From assembly GCF_023502205.1 (NCBI RefSeq), contig NZ_JAMFLG010000008.1, positions 62,001-126,000 of the forward strand: a stretch of 64,000 nt of DNA, read 5' to 3'. The notes below the pieces were generated by a model that saw only the letters and a program-made list of their open reading frames with translations, was not told the DNA's origin and did no database searches. This DNA comes from Aquiflexum sp. TKW24L. GTDB taxonomy: Bacteria; Bacteroidota; Bacteroidia; Cytophagales; Cyclobacteriaceae. A program made the translations under genes and the position numbers. Positions 1 through 9,032 of the stretch are shown one piece after another (positions within the stretch are counted from its first letter, which is position 1; each line of letters opens with the position of its first letter).

Positions 1-3000
1 CAGTCATTTTCATAATTACTGTTTTCATAGAGGTGGTCACCAAATCTGTTGAGGATTACTATTTCCCTCTTCGCAAACTTTTGAGAGCCCCTGATGATGA
101 ACCTGTCATTTTTCCCATCATTGTTTGGAGTGATCACGTTCGGAATAAAGAGGGCGTTGATCTGATTGGTATCTTCGGCAGTATTGTCATCCGGATTGAT
201 ATCCTCCTCATCTGAAGACAACATCACCCTGTTGACGATATTCAGCGGGTTTCCATTGATGAGGGCATCTGCCTTCACCCTGACATAGATCGTCAATTTG
301 GAATTCCCAGGGAAGAATGGAATGGTATAGGTGAGTTTCTTTCCTGAAATATCCGTGGTGACTTTGATGTCATTTGAGGAGAAATTAAACCTTGTGCTGA
401 CATAAGTAACTCCGTTTGGAAGGTCATCTATCACCACGACATTGGTGGCATTGAATGTGCTTAAATTGGTTACATCAATCTGATATTCGAATTCATCTCC
501 TTCGAAAATTTCCACCTCGTGGGAAGTTTTGGAAATGCTCAAATCCACTTCTGAATTGACCAATCTGAAGGTGACAAAAGCTTCATCACTGTTTGTTGGA
601 TTCAATGATTCTCTCAGAATATACTTTAATCTATATTCCCTAGCTTCATTGACACCTGGGATAAGACTCAACTCACCCTCGCCGGTGGTCAATAGACCGA
701 TGATTCCATCAAGTTCTATGAATTCGAAGTTGATATTGTCTGGCGTTACAGGTTTGCCATTGAGTAGGTCATTTGATAAGATATTGCCTAGTACGCCTCC
801 GTAATCCAAAGCATGTGTTCCAAATTCGTCGTCATTGGCGATGATCTGATTTTTAGACCCGCTTACTGTTACTGAGTCGGTGGACTTGATTTCCTCTCCT
901 TCTGAATCTGTGGCGTTTACCAAAACGGTATTCAAAATTGTTCCTAAAACAAGGTCTTCGGCTTTTACTGTATATTTTGTCTCAAAAGAAACAATCTGTC
1001 CGGGAGCTAAACTTGGAATTGTTTCATTCATTCCAGTCAATGGATCCACGACAGTGATGTTGGTCAAAGTCGTATTTCCGGTATTGGTTACAGCTATGGT
1101 ATAGGTAATCTCCTGTCCAACTTCAGTAAATGATTCAGTATTTGTTGTTTTACTTACTGAAATCCCTTCTACTTTACAAGAATTCACATTGATAGTAACC
1201 AATGATCTTGGACCGATACAGTCTGAAGCGACACCTTCAGCAACCCAAACCTGGATTGATCCTACCATGGTGGAATCGACCTTAAATTCTGTAGTAGCTA
1301 CGCCACCTTCCGCCTGGGTGAAGAAGAAGACTTCAAATTGACCTTCTTCTCCTTGATTACTTGGTAGAATTAAGGTATTCAAATTAGGGATCTCCTGACC
1401 TTGACAAAATTCATAAGCTGTACCCTGGGCGATGGTTGGGCTTGTGGTTACTATCGAAACCTCTATTTTGAACTCAAAAACACAATTACTTGAATTTACA
1501 GGAATACCATAATAAGTTCCGCTTTTTGCAGGAAATGGATTTGTTGCGTTGAATTCAGTTGAATTGTTGGGATCGATGCCATCAAAGAACCTTATTCCTT
1601 TTGGAAAAGAAAGAGAAATGGTGTTTACCGCAATTCCCTCTTCAGAATTAATGTTGCAGAAAGAGAAATTGCTGAACAAATCAAGTTCACCACAATTTGC
1701 CTGTACCCATTCCAAAGCACCTGAAATTGGGATTACTAGAGGTGTTTGGATAGGTTCTCCTTCACATGCTCCATCCAAAAATCCCTGGGTCAATTGAATC
1801 CCGCTAAAATCGGTTTGGGAAATTTTGCCTTTTCCAGAAATAGATCCTCCTACTGATATAAAGGCCTCACAACCAGGATTGGACAAGATTAGACAGTCCT
1901 CTGTAGCTTTCAGCTTATAGGTCAATCTTGCCAAAATAGTGGTAATATCATCAAGCTGAGGTAACTCACCCAATTCCCAAACAATGGAGCCGGTTGGACC
2001 CAAGTTAGGATCGAAATAGGGTGCTTTAACGGTATTTGGTGTGAAGAAAACCTCAAAATTAGCACTTACGAAAGTTGAAGTGTAAGGTATGGGGATGATA
2101 ACTTTTCCATTCTCAATCGCCTCTGTTCCAAGGTTTCGTATGTCCAAAGTATATTCAATTTCCTGTCCCGGTGATACAGAAGGATTTTCAGATACTGGTG
2201 CTCCATTGATGGAAACAACCTGATTGAGTCCTTGAATGTCCGGAACATAAGCATCTACAGAAAAGGCAATCGAGTAAATATTATAAATATCTCTCCTAGA
2301 ACCATATCGAAATACTGTTGAGGTTTGTCCATTGGCAATGATAGAATTGTTTGGATTTGGAACATTCCACATCGCTATGTCAATCCCAGTATTATTGTCA
2401 AGCATTGGATTTCTTGGATTTGGTACCAAGTTCCCGTTGGCATCGCTTACCGGGGTAAAGATAGAAGAGTTGAAAAAGTTGTTTGTACTATTCAAATCAT
2501 GTTTTAATCGAACCCAATTAGTATTGGCTGCATTTCTGATTTCCAAGTAATCTCCACTTAATCCTCTTTCTCCCTCTCCTGCCATTACTCCGAGCTTAAG
2601 GTTTACCGGTCCGTTCTGTACAGCGTTGAACCCATTGATCAAAAGTTCTCCATCGACTGCCACGGAATCACCTATTGCCCTGACATATGAGTAGCCGTCA
2701 AATATGGTCACATCTCTCCATTTCATTTTGGAGTTTTCATAGACTACTACTATACCCCAATGGCCAAAATACCCTACAGCACCACCGTTTCCTTCGGTGA
2801 GCGCAATATCTGCCACCGTATATTCTCCAAGCCCTTGGCTTTGTATCAGTTGTGTAATATCAACATACCCCACATACATATCGTCCAATTCTCCGGCAGG
2901 ATATAAAATATTATTGGCAGAGGCAGTTACTTCTGTGTATGCAGAGGCATTTGGACCTTTTATTTTTACTTTCCTTTTGTCAAGGTTAGTGGTATTAATA

Positions 3001-3857
3001 ATTTCTGGAATGAATGTCCCATTAGCAGTAATTCTGGCAAAATTTTCAGTTGTCTGATATGCGGATAATTCCTCTGTTCTTGAAATATTTCTCTGTAACC
3101 TGTCTACTTTCAATGCAACTTCACCATCATTAATGATAATCGGGTCAAAAGTCACAGTTCTGATATTTCCATCAGTTGTAACAACCTGATTGGTCAAGGT
3201 TATAAATGTCCCACTTGTCCCAATCCTGTATCTTGCAGGATTGTTATTGTTGTTTGAAAATTCAAAAGCAAAGGTATCGCCACCTTTTCTTGATGTAAAA
3301 TTAAATCGGGGTAATCTGTTTCCTTCTCCACCACTCCTACTGATTGTCATCGTATAATATGAATATGACACCTGATTGCTGTGGTTGGCGATTTGGACCT
3401 TATTGGAAACTGAAACAGGCGCTCCTGGTTCTACACTGGTTACTACATCGAAATTCATACCCAATGAAGGATTTGCTCTTCCTGACCAATAAAGACCCGC
3501 ATAGATTATTTCAGAACAATTTGGATCTGCATTATTTTCACCTGAAAAGACCAAAGTGGAAGAAGATGAATTGACAGTATTTGGGTTTCCATCTACATCT
3601 ACATAAATCATTTGACTTCCGGAATTATTGATCCTATTTGGATCTAATAAAGTCAGGTTGGTATTGCCGATGATGGTAAAATCACCCCTTAATTTAAATA
3701 TGTTGTTTTCGGGTGCCGGATTTCCAACTCTATGCTTAAATGGAACTCTATTGTCAGTCTGGGCTGAGATCTTTCCTGAAAAAACTGTGATCATTATGAC
3801 CAAAAACAAATTGGTCAGGAGGTGTTTTTGAAAAGAAATTTGGAAAAATGTTTTCAT
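1..3857 (-). CDS. Giant DUF11-repeat surface protein with T9SS type B sorting domain (partial, 3' end cut by window edge)
   Basis: The minus strand is open without a stop from the ATG at 3857 to base 1, about 1285 codons. The first ~30 residues form a signal peptide ending near a Ser-Ala-Gln. A long N-terminal region (to about residue 560) resembles the N-terminal part of secreted proteins rich in beta structure. It is followed by DUF11-type units with phrases such as SVSPGQEIEYTLDI, GQEITYTIAVTNTGNTT and GDEFEYQIDVTNLST. The last visible residues read FIPNVITPNNDGKNDRF and then VILNRFGDHLYEN, the hallmark of the gliding-motility-associated C-terminal (CHU_C, TIGR04131-like) domain, so only some 25-30 residues should be missing. 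By family knowledge the domain targets the protein to the type IX secretion system. Role is likely a cell-surface or secreted adhesin; the exact ligand is unknown. It lies 18 bp after the small secreted protein gene, probably in one operon. Confidence 0.9.
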   Translation of the reverse strand, partial: MKTFFQISFQKHLLTNLFLVIMITVFSGKISAQTDNRVPFKHRVGNPAPENNIFKLRGDFTIIGNTNLTLLDPNRINNSGSQMIYVDVDGNPNTVNSSSSTLVFSGENNADPNCSEIIYAGLYWSGRANPSLGMNFDVVTSVEPGAPVSVSNKVQIANHSNQVSYSYYTMTISRSGGEGNRLPRFNFTSRKGGDTFAFEFSNNNNNPARYRIGTSGTFITLTNQVVTTDGNIRTVTFDPIIINDGEVALKVDRLQRNISRTEELSAYQTTENFARITANGTFIPEIINTTNLDKRKVKIKGPNASAYTEVTASANNILYPAGELDDMYVGYVDITQLIQSQGLGEYTVADIALTEGNGGAVGYFGHWGIVVVYENSKMKWRDVTIFDGYSYVRAIGDSVAVDGELLINGFNAVQNGPVNLKLGVMAGEGERGLSGDYLEIRNAANTNWVRLKHDLNSTNNFFNSSIFTPVSDANGNLVPNPRNPMLDNNTGIDIAMWNVPNPNNSIIANGQTSTVFRYGSRRDIYNIYSIAFSVDAYVPDIQGLNQVVSINGAPVSENPSVSPGQEIEYTLDIRNLGTEAIENGKVIIPIPYTSTFVSANFEVFFTPNTVKAPYFDPNLGPTGSIVWELGELPQLDDITTILARLTYKLKATEDCLILSNPGCEAFISVGGSISGKGKISQTDFSGIQLTQGFLDGACEGEPIQTPLVIPISGALEWVQANCGELDLFSNFSFCNINSEEGIAVNTISLSFPKGIRFFDGIDPNNSTEFNATNPFPAKSGTYYGIPVNSSNCVFEFKIEVSIVTTSPTIAQGTAYEFCQGQEIPNLNTLILPSNQGEEGQFEVFFFTQAEGGVATTEFKVDSTMVGSIQVWVAEGVASDCIGPRSLVTINVNSCKVEGISVSKTTNTESFTEVGQEITYTIAVTNTGNTTLTNITVVDPLTGMNETIPSLAPGQIVSFETKYTVKAEDLVLGTILNTVLVNATDSEGEEIKSTDSVTVSGSKNQIIANDDEFGTHALDYGGVLGNILSNDLLNGKPVTPDNINFEFIELDGIIGLLTTGEGELSLIPGVNEAREYRLKYILRESLNPTNSDEAFVTFRLVNSEVDLSISKTSHEVEIFEGDEFEYQIDVTNLSTFNATNVVVIDDLPNGVTYVSTRFNFSSNDIKVTTDISGKKLTYTIPFFPGNSKLTIYVRVKADALINGNPLNIVNRVMLSSDEEDINPDDNTAEDTNQINALFIPNVITPNNDGKNDRFIIRGSQKFAKREIVILNRFGDHLYENSNYEND

Positions 3858-3875
3858 TGTTTTAAAGTCTTAGGA

Positions 3876-4397
3876 TTAAAAATTAGAATTAACCTGATAT
3901 AAAAGAACAATATCACCTTCTTCAATTCCTGTCACCATACTTTCGACATCTTCTGAGGTCAATGGGATTTCTGAATGGATTAAAATGAAGGCAAGGTTTG
4001 AAAAACCCTTGAGATTTTCTGGGTTAATCCTTAGGCCTGACTTTTCCGAGTCAATTCCCAAATTGATTTGTAAAAGTTTGACTGTTCGAAAAATATTATT
4101 TCCCGATCCCAATGTTGGAATAGAATTGATATCAGTAGAGACTTTTTGGGGAAATCCCTCTCCAACAATTTGAGTTTTGGAATCCGAGATGATAATTGTA
4201 GAGACATTGTCATACACAAGACTTCTAAGAAAATCAGTGTTTTTTTCTCCCTCTTCTTTTAAATATTCTTCTAATGAGGAAGCTTTTTGGGAATAGCTTT
4301 CTGTAAAAGAAAAACAAACCATTACAATTATAAAAGAGAAAAGAAGGGTAAAACCTTTAGAGATTTCTTTCTTAGGAAATGTAAATAATGTCATCAT
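3876..4397 (-). CDS. Hypothetical small secreted protein, first gene before the DUF11 surface protein
   Basis: About 173 residues from the ATG at 4397 (a TTG at 4418 would add seven residues; the ATG is preferred). Residues 1-37 contain a basic start and a hydrophobic segment (LLFSFIIVMVCFSFTES) ending YSQ, consistent with a signal peptide. The mature part has no domain I recognise; it contains the segments VSTIIISDSKTQIVGEG and FSNLAFILIHSEIPL, suggesting a compact alpha/beta fold. Its stop is 18 bp before the ATG of the giant T9SS surface protein on the same strand, so the two are probably co-transcribed and this may be an accessory of that surface protein (inference). Confidence 0.7.
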   Translation of the reverse strand: MMTLFTFPKKEISKGFTLLFSFIIVMVCFSFTESYSQKASSLEEYLKEEGEKNTDFLRSLVYDNVSTIIISDSKTQIVGEGFPQKVSTDINSIPTLGSGNNIFRTVKLLQINLGIDSEKSGLRINPENLKGFSNLAFILIHSEIPLTSEDVESMVTGIEEGDIVLLYQVNSNF

Positions 4398-4626
4398 AAG
4401 GAGATATTTAATGAACAAAATGGGTAGGCAGTTGAGATAGATTAAGCCTTAATCGAGTTAAATGGGTGGTAAGGGTGAGTTATTAACATTTAACTGTCGT
4501 AAAAATACAATTATTTGATTTTCATTTCCTAATAATTTTGAAAAAATATTTTACAAAATGCATTTTTTTGCATTCAAATACTCCACTAGAATTTTAATCC
4601 AAATATAAAAAAGATTGCTTTTTGAA

Positions 4627-4655
4627 TAAAAAAAGGGATTTTTCAACCCCTTTTG
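4627..4655 (-). terminator. Rho-independent terminator (minus strand) or leader attenuator
   Basis: On the minus strand an AAAAGGG arm, a short loop and a CCCTTTT arm are followed by a T-run. It lies about 230 bp upstream of the 4397 start codon, so it ends a short transcript from the spacer or acts within the leader of that operon. Confidence 0.5.
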
Positions 4656-4865
4656 ACTTTTTTCATTTTTTCTTCTTTTAATGATTGGAGATATTTTTTG
4701 ATCATTTCCAATCTCTGATTGACTCCCACATTGTTTTGGGGAACAATCCTATCCAAACTCCATAGCATAATTCTGATAACCTTTTAGTCCTTTGAACGGT
4801 CTCATAAAAGATTTGTTTTTCCCGATTGGTTGACTGAAATTGATCAATTATTAAACCCAAATAAA
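4656..4865 (-). other. Spacer with short minus-strand reading frames; possible gene relic or small RNA
   Basis: No convincing gene, but two overlapping minus-strand frames precede the terminator. One runs from about 4860 to 4702 (no ATG) and ends with peptide-like text such as SELCYGVWIGLFPKTMWES. The other starts with ATG at 4768 and ends with a TGA at 4643 inside the terminator stem (41 codons, ending in a Lys-rich tail). Because a transcript must end at the terminator, this may be the decayed 3' end of a gene or a short regulatory transcript. I do not recognise either peptide. Confidence 0.25.
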
Positions 4866-6302
4866 ATGAAGCCAAACCAAGAACCGGAATTTCTAAAAAC
4901 TAAGGTTGAAGAAATCTTTCTACTTCAGAAACAACATTCTTTGAAACTCAGAAAAAGTTCTGCCATCAATCGCATTGCACTATTAAATAGAATATTGTAT
5001 TGGATCAATAAAAACCAGGAAGATATCAGAAAAGCTGTTCATGCTGATTATCAAAAACCATACCCTGAGATAGACATTACGGAGATCTTTCCTGTTAACA
5101 TAGAAATCAACCATGCCATCAAGCATCTTGAGCATTGGATGAGACCAAAAAAAGTGGGAACTCCTTTGATTTTTTTGGGAACGAAGGCCTATATCCAATA
5201 TGAACCCAAAGGAGTCAGTCTCATCATTGCGCCTTGGAATTACGCTTTCAATCTTGCTGTTGGGCCCTTGGTGTCTGCTATTGCCGCCGGCTGTACTGCC
5301 ATTCTCAAACCATCGGAAATGACACCACATACATCTGCTTTGCTCAGAAGGATGGTCGGTGAAATCTTCGACACCCAGACTGTGGCTGTTATCGAAGGAG
5401 GCGTTGAGATTTCTCAAATGCTTTTATCGCTTCCTTTTGACCATGTTTTTTTTACTGGAAGTCCTTCGGTTGGGAAGATTGTCATGAAAGCAGCTGCTGA
5501 GCATTTAACTTCCGTTACTTTGGAATTAGGAGGGAAATCTCCGGTGCTGATTTTGGAGGATGCTGACCTGAAAGATACCGCTGAAAAAATAGCCGCAACC
5601 AAATTTCTAAATTGTGGACAGACATGCATTGCCCCGGATTACATTTTGATTCCGGTAAGATTGAAGGATACATTTATAGATGAAATGAAAAAAAGCCTTG
5701 AAAAAATGTATGTTTCAAATAAAAAAGGAATCGAAAGCTCGAAAGACTATTCCCGAATTGTAAATGAAAACCATTTCAATAGGATTCAGCATATTATAGC
5801 AGATGCTAATTTAAAAGGTGCAAAAATAGAATTTGGTGGAAATGCGAATAGGGAACAAAATTACATTGAACCTACCATTCTCTCCAATATGAAATGGGAC
5901 ATGAAAGTCATGCAGGAAGAAATATTTGGGCCGATTTTGCCTGTAGTTACCTATGAAAATTTGGGTGATGCCATTCAGATTGTCAACCAACAACCAAAAC
6001 CACTCGCTTTTTATGTTTTCTCAAAAAATGACCAAAAGGTTAACGCCATTTTCAACGAAACCTCTTCGGGTGCAGCTGTGGCTAATGACTGTGCCGTCCA
6101 TTTTCTTCACAGGGAACTTCCCTTTGGGGGTGTCAACAACAGCGGCCTCGGTAAAGCCCATGGACATTTTGGTTTTTTGGCTTTCAGCAATGAAAAATCC
6201 GTCCTGAAGCAACGCATCGGTTCGGCTGCAGTCAATCCTCTGTTTCCTCCTTTTACTTTGGCTAAAAAGAAACTGATCAAAGGAATCCTGAAATGGCTTT
6301 GA
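4866..6302 (+). CDS. Aldehyde dehydrogenase (ALDH3-like)
   Basis: NAD(P)-dependent oxidation of an aldehyde to the carboxylic acid, presumably cytosolic or membrane-associated as in ALDH3 enzymes. About 478 residues from the ATG at 4866, the usual length; a TTG at 4830 would add 12 residues without family support. Visible motifs: IIAPWNYAFNLAV (cofactor pocket), FFTGSPSVGK (nucleotide-binding loop), LELGGKSPV with the general-base Glu, and NCGQTCIAPDY with the catalytic Cys. The QTCIAPDY form and the C-terminal region with LPFGGVNNSGLGKAHG fit ALDH3/coniferyl-aldehyde-type enzymes. The P1 peptidase gene follows after 31 bp on the same strand. Substrate cannot be read from the sequence; fatty or aromatic aldehydes are typical for the family. 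Confidence 0.93.
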   Translation: MKPNQEPEFLKTKVEEIFLLQKQHSLKLRKSSAINRIALLNRILYWINKNQEDIRKAVHADYQKPYPEIDITEIFPVNIEINHAIKHLEHWMRPKKVGTPLIFLGTKAYIQYEPKGVSLIIAPWNYAFNLAVGPLVSAIAAGCTAILKPSEMTPHTSALLRRMVGEIFDTQTVAVIEGGVEISQMLLSLPFDHVFFTGSPSVGKIVMKAAAEHLTSVTLELGGKSPVLILEDADLKDTAEKIAATKFLNCGQTCIAPDYILIPVRLKDTFIDEMKKSLEKMYVSNKKGIESSKDYSRIVNENHFNRIQHIIADANLKGAKIEFGGNANREQNYIEPTILSNMKWDMKVMQEEIFGPILPVVTYENLGDAIQIVNQQPKPLAFYVFSKNDQKVNAIFNETSSGAAVANDCAVHFLHRELPFGGVNNSGLGKAHGHFGFLAFSNEKSVLKQRIGSAAVNPLFPPFTLAKKKLIKGILKWL

Positions 6303-6333
6303 TTATAAATACCTCAACCTAAAATCCTGTGTT

Positions 6334-7469
6334 TTGAAAAATAGAATTTTGACTTTCCTGCTCCTTATATATATGATGTCACATTCATTTTCTTTTGGAC
6401 AATCAAGGCCCCGCGACTTGGGAATTCATATTGGAGTGATACCAACTGGTCTACAAAATTCCATCACCGATGTGGCAGGTGTCAAAGTGGGGCATACTAC
6501 GCTTATTCAAGGTGCGAATGTCAGAACCGGTGTAACAGCTATCATCCCACACCCGGGAAATCTGTTCCAATCAAAAGTCCAGGCTGCTGTATTTGTGGGG
6601 AATGGATTTGGCAAACTCGCAGGAACGACCCAAATAGAAGAGTTGGGAAATATTGAATCTCCTATCATCCTGACAAATACCCTGGGTGTAGCAGCTGGGA
6701 TCGAAGGTGTGGTGGAATCCACGCTATCTCAACCAAGAAATGAAAATGTACAATCAGTCAACGCCGTCGTGGGAGAGACCAATGACGGATACCTCAATGA
6801 CATCCGAGGAAGGCATGTAAAAGCGGAAGATGTGGTTGCTGCAATTTCTAATGCCAAGGATGGAAAAGTCTTGGAAGGGAACGTCGGTGCAGGAACAGGT
6901 ACGGTATGTTTTGGATTCAAGGGTGGTATTGGAACTTCATCACGAAAACTCCCCGAATCTTTGGGTGGCTATACGATAGGGGTTTTGGTTCAGACTAATT
7001 TCGGTGGGGTTTTACAGATTGATGGCGTTCCAATAGGCGTGGAATTGGGCGATTATAGCTTCAAAGACCATTTGGTTTCTGTAGATGGATCCTGCATGAT
7101 CGTCGTAGCCACTGATGCTCCTGTCAATGAAAGGAACTTGAAAAGAATCGCACAAAGGGCCATGATGGGATTGGCCAAAACAGGTGGAATAGCCTCCAAC
7201 GGTTCGGGGGATTATGTGATCGCCTTTTCCAATTTTCTCGGAAACCTAATTTCCCATAATTCTCCTTCCTCGAACTCCAAAAACCCACCTACCTCCAAAA
7301 TGATGACATGAGTGCACTTTTTCTTGCCACCATCGAAGCTACAGAAGAAGCCATCATCAATTCACTTTTCGCAGCAAAAGATATGACAGGTAAAGATGAA
7401 AGAACCGTAAAGGCTTTGCCTAAAAAGGAGGTAATAGAGATAATGAAGCGATTTAATAGGATCAAATAA
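6334..7469 (+). pseudogene. P1 family peptidase (DmpA/BapA-like), frameshifted near the 3' end
   Basis: N-terminal-nucleophile aminopeptidase of the P1 (DmpA, beta-peptidyl aminopeptidase) family. It starts at a TTG (6334) giving a clear signal peptide ending FSFGQ. Conserved text includes ITDVAGVKVGHTTL, VGETNDGYLNDI, VGAGTGTVCFGFKGGIGTSS and the Gly252-Ser253 self-cleavage site in DGSCMIVVATDAP. After GSGDYVIAFSNF the frame runs into unrelated residues and stops at 7311. The expected C-terminus (NDDMSALFLATIEATEEAI, then ALPKKEVIEIMKRF) continues in another frame to a TAA at 7467-7469. The shift falls at about 7258-7275. Either a real mutation removing the end of the small subunit or a sequencing error; intact length would be about 378 residues. 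Confidence 0.88.
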
Positions 7470-7484
7470 TTTATATTAACCTAA

Positions 7485-9014
7485 TTATAATTTATCAAGA
7501 TTCTCTAGATATTTTTCTGCTTGCTCCAAGATTTTGGACTTGTCTTTTATCTTTTCCCAAGTCTTGTAGGCCATTCCTATTCTTGGATTCTTGGCCAATT
7601 TGTCCTCATTTCGGTCATAAAAATGCCAATATAGACTGTTGAATGGACATGCATTTTCACCTATTTTGAGGTTTTTGTCATAATGGCATCCCTTACAGTA
7701 ATCGCTCATCTTATCGATGTAATTGGCAGAGGAAACATAAGGCTTGGTGCCCACGATGCCGCCGTCAGCAAACTGACTCATGCCTCTTGTGTTGGTGATT
7801 TCAACCCATTCGATAGCATCGATATAGATTCCAAGATACCATGCATCCACCTCATCAGGATCTATTCCGGCCAACAACGCAAAGTTTCCTGTAACCATCA
7901 GCCTTTGAATATGATGGGCATAAGACTTGTCCAAAGACTGTCCGATGCTGTGCTTCAGGCAATTCATTTTGGTCTTTCCGGTCCAATAGAATTCGGGCAA
8001 TTTCCTTTCGTGCTCAAAGAAATTTAAAGTCGAGAACTTAGGCATTTTCGCCCAATAGATCCCACGCATATACTCCCGCCAACCTATGATTTGCCTGATA
8101 AAACCTTCTACTTGGGCGATGTTGATCCTGTCCTGATGTGCAAACCAATATTTCTCTACCTTTTCCACCACTTCAAGCGGGGAAAGCATTTTGGTATTCA
8201 AACTGAAGCTGAGGCGGCTATGAAAAAGAAAAGCATCTCCTGTGTACATTGAATCTTGGTATTCGCCAAAACTGTCCAAGAGTTTTTCACAGAAATAATC
8301 AAGAACCTGAAGGCTTTCCTCTCTCGAAACAGGCCATTCGAAGTTTTTCTCACCTATTGTTCCGATGGTTTCGACTCCCATCTTTTGGAGTAAACCGGTA
8401 ATGTCACTTACATTTTTTGGAAATACCTTGGGCGCTTTGAGAAGCAAGGGGTCACGGAATTTGTTGCGGTTGTCTTGGTCGTAGTTCCATTTTCCTGTCA
8501 AAGGCTCTTTGCCATCCATAAGGACGTCGTATTTCTTTCTCATTTCACGATAGAAAGTCTCCATCAGGAATGTCTTTTTCCCTTTGAAAAAATCCTCAAG
8601 AAATTCTCTCGATGTCAAAAAATGTTCCGAATCGAAATGCCGGGAAGGAATCGAAAGGGATTTACAAAAATCTGCCAACTGCCGATCGAGCCGATATTCA
8701 TCCGGTAAGAGGTATTCAAAACTTCCGATTTGGTGTTTTTCAATCAGAAAAAGCAGATTTTCCGTGAGGTTTTGGGTATTGTCAGGATGGTCAAGATTCC
8801 AGTAAACGACTTCATGACCTCCTTTTTGAAGGGCATCGGCAAAATTTCTCATGGCCAAAAAGAACCCGACCACTTTTTGGATATGGTGCCGGACATAGCC
8901 TGTTTCCTGTTTCATTTCCATCATGACATAAATATTGTCAGGATGTACTTCTCTGAACCAAGAGTGATTGATGTTAAGTTGATCGCCTAGAATCAGGCGC
9001 AGTGTTTTTGACAT
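7485..9014 (-). CDS. Iron-sulfur bacterial cryptochrome/photolyase, (6-4) photolyase type
   Basis: Photolyase-related protein of the FeS-BCP class, light-driven repair of UV photoproducts with FAD and a [4Fe-4S] cluster. 509 residues, the family's normal length. It starts MSKTLRLILGDQL, the typical N-terminus of the antenna domain; the helical FAD domain includes EGFIRQIIGWREYMRGIYW, HHIQRLMVTGNFALL and NTRGMSQFADGG. Four cysteines are placed as cluster ligands: Cys352 (MNCLKHS), Cys440 and Cys443 (YCKGC), and Cys456 (NACPF), with the spacing known for Agrobacterium PhrB shifted by two. The gene lies 18 bp after the SprB-repeat protein on the same strand, possibly co-transcribed, although a functional link is not obvious. 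Confidence 0.93.
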   Translation of the reverse strand: MSKTLRLILGDQLNINHSWFREVHPDNIYVMMEMKQETGYVRHHIQKVVGFFLAMRNFADALQKGGHEVVYWNLDHPDNTQNLTENLLFLIEKHQIGSFEYLLPDEYRLDRQLADFCKSLSIPSRHFDSEHFLTSREFLEDFFKGKKTFLMETFYREMRKKYDVLMDGKEPLTGKWNYDQDNRNKFRDPLLLKAPKVFPKNVSDITGLLQKMGVETIGTIGEKNFEWPVSREESLQVLDYFCEKLLDSFGEYQDSMYTGDAFLFHSRLSFSLNTKMLSPLEVVEKVEKYWFAHQDRINIAQVEGFIRQIIGWREYMRGIYWAKMPKFSTLNFFEHERKLPEFYWTGKTKMNCLKHSIGQSLDKSYAHHIQRLMVTGNFALLAGIDPDEVDAWYLGIYIDAIEWVEITNTRGMSQFADGGIVGTKPYVSSANYIDKMSDYCKGCHYDKNLKIGENACPFNSLYWHFYDRNEDKLAKNPRIGMAYKTWEKIKDKSKILEQAEKYLENLDKL

Positions 9015-9032
9015 AGGTTGTGCACGGACTGA

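Noticed and set aside
4830-4865. TTG start for the aldehyde dehydrogenase
   Set aside because: The ATG at 4866 gives the usual family length; the extra residues are low complexity.
5414-5629. Minus-strand open frames inside the aldehyde dehydrogenase gene
   Set aside because: They run antisense to a well-conserved gene with intact motifs and have no recognisable product or gene context.
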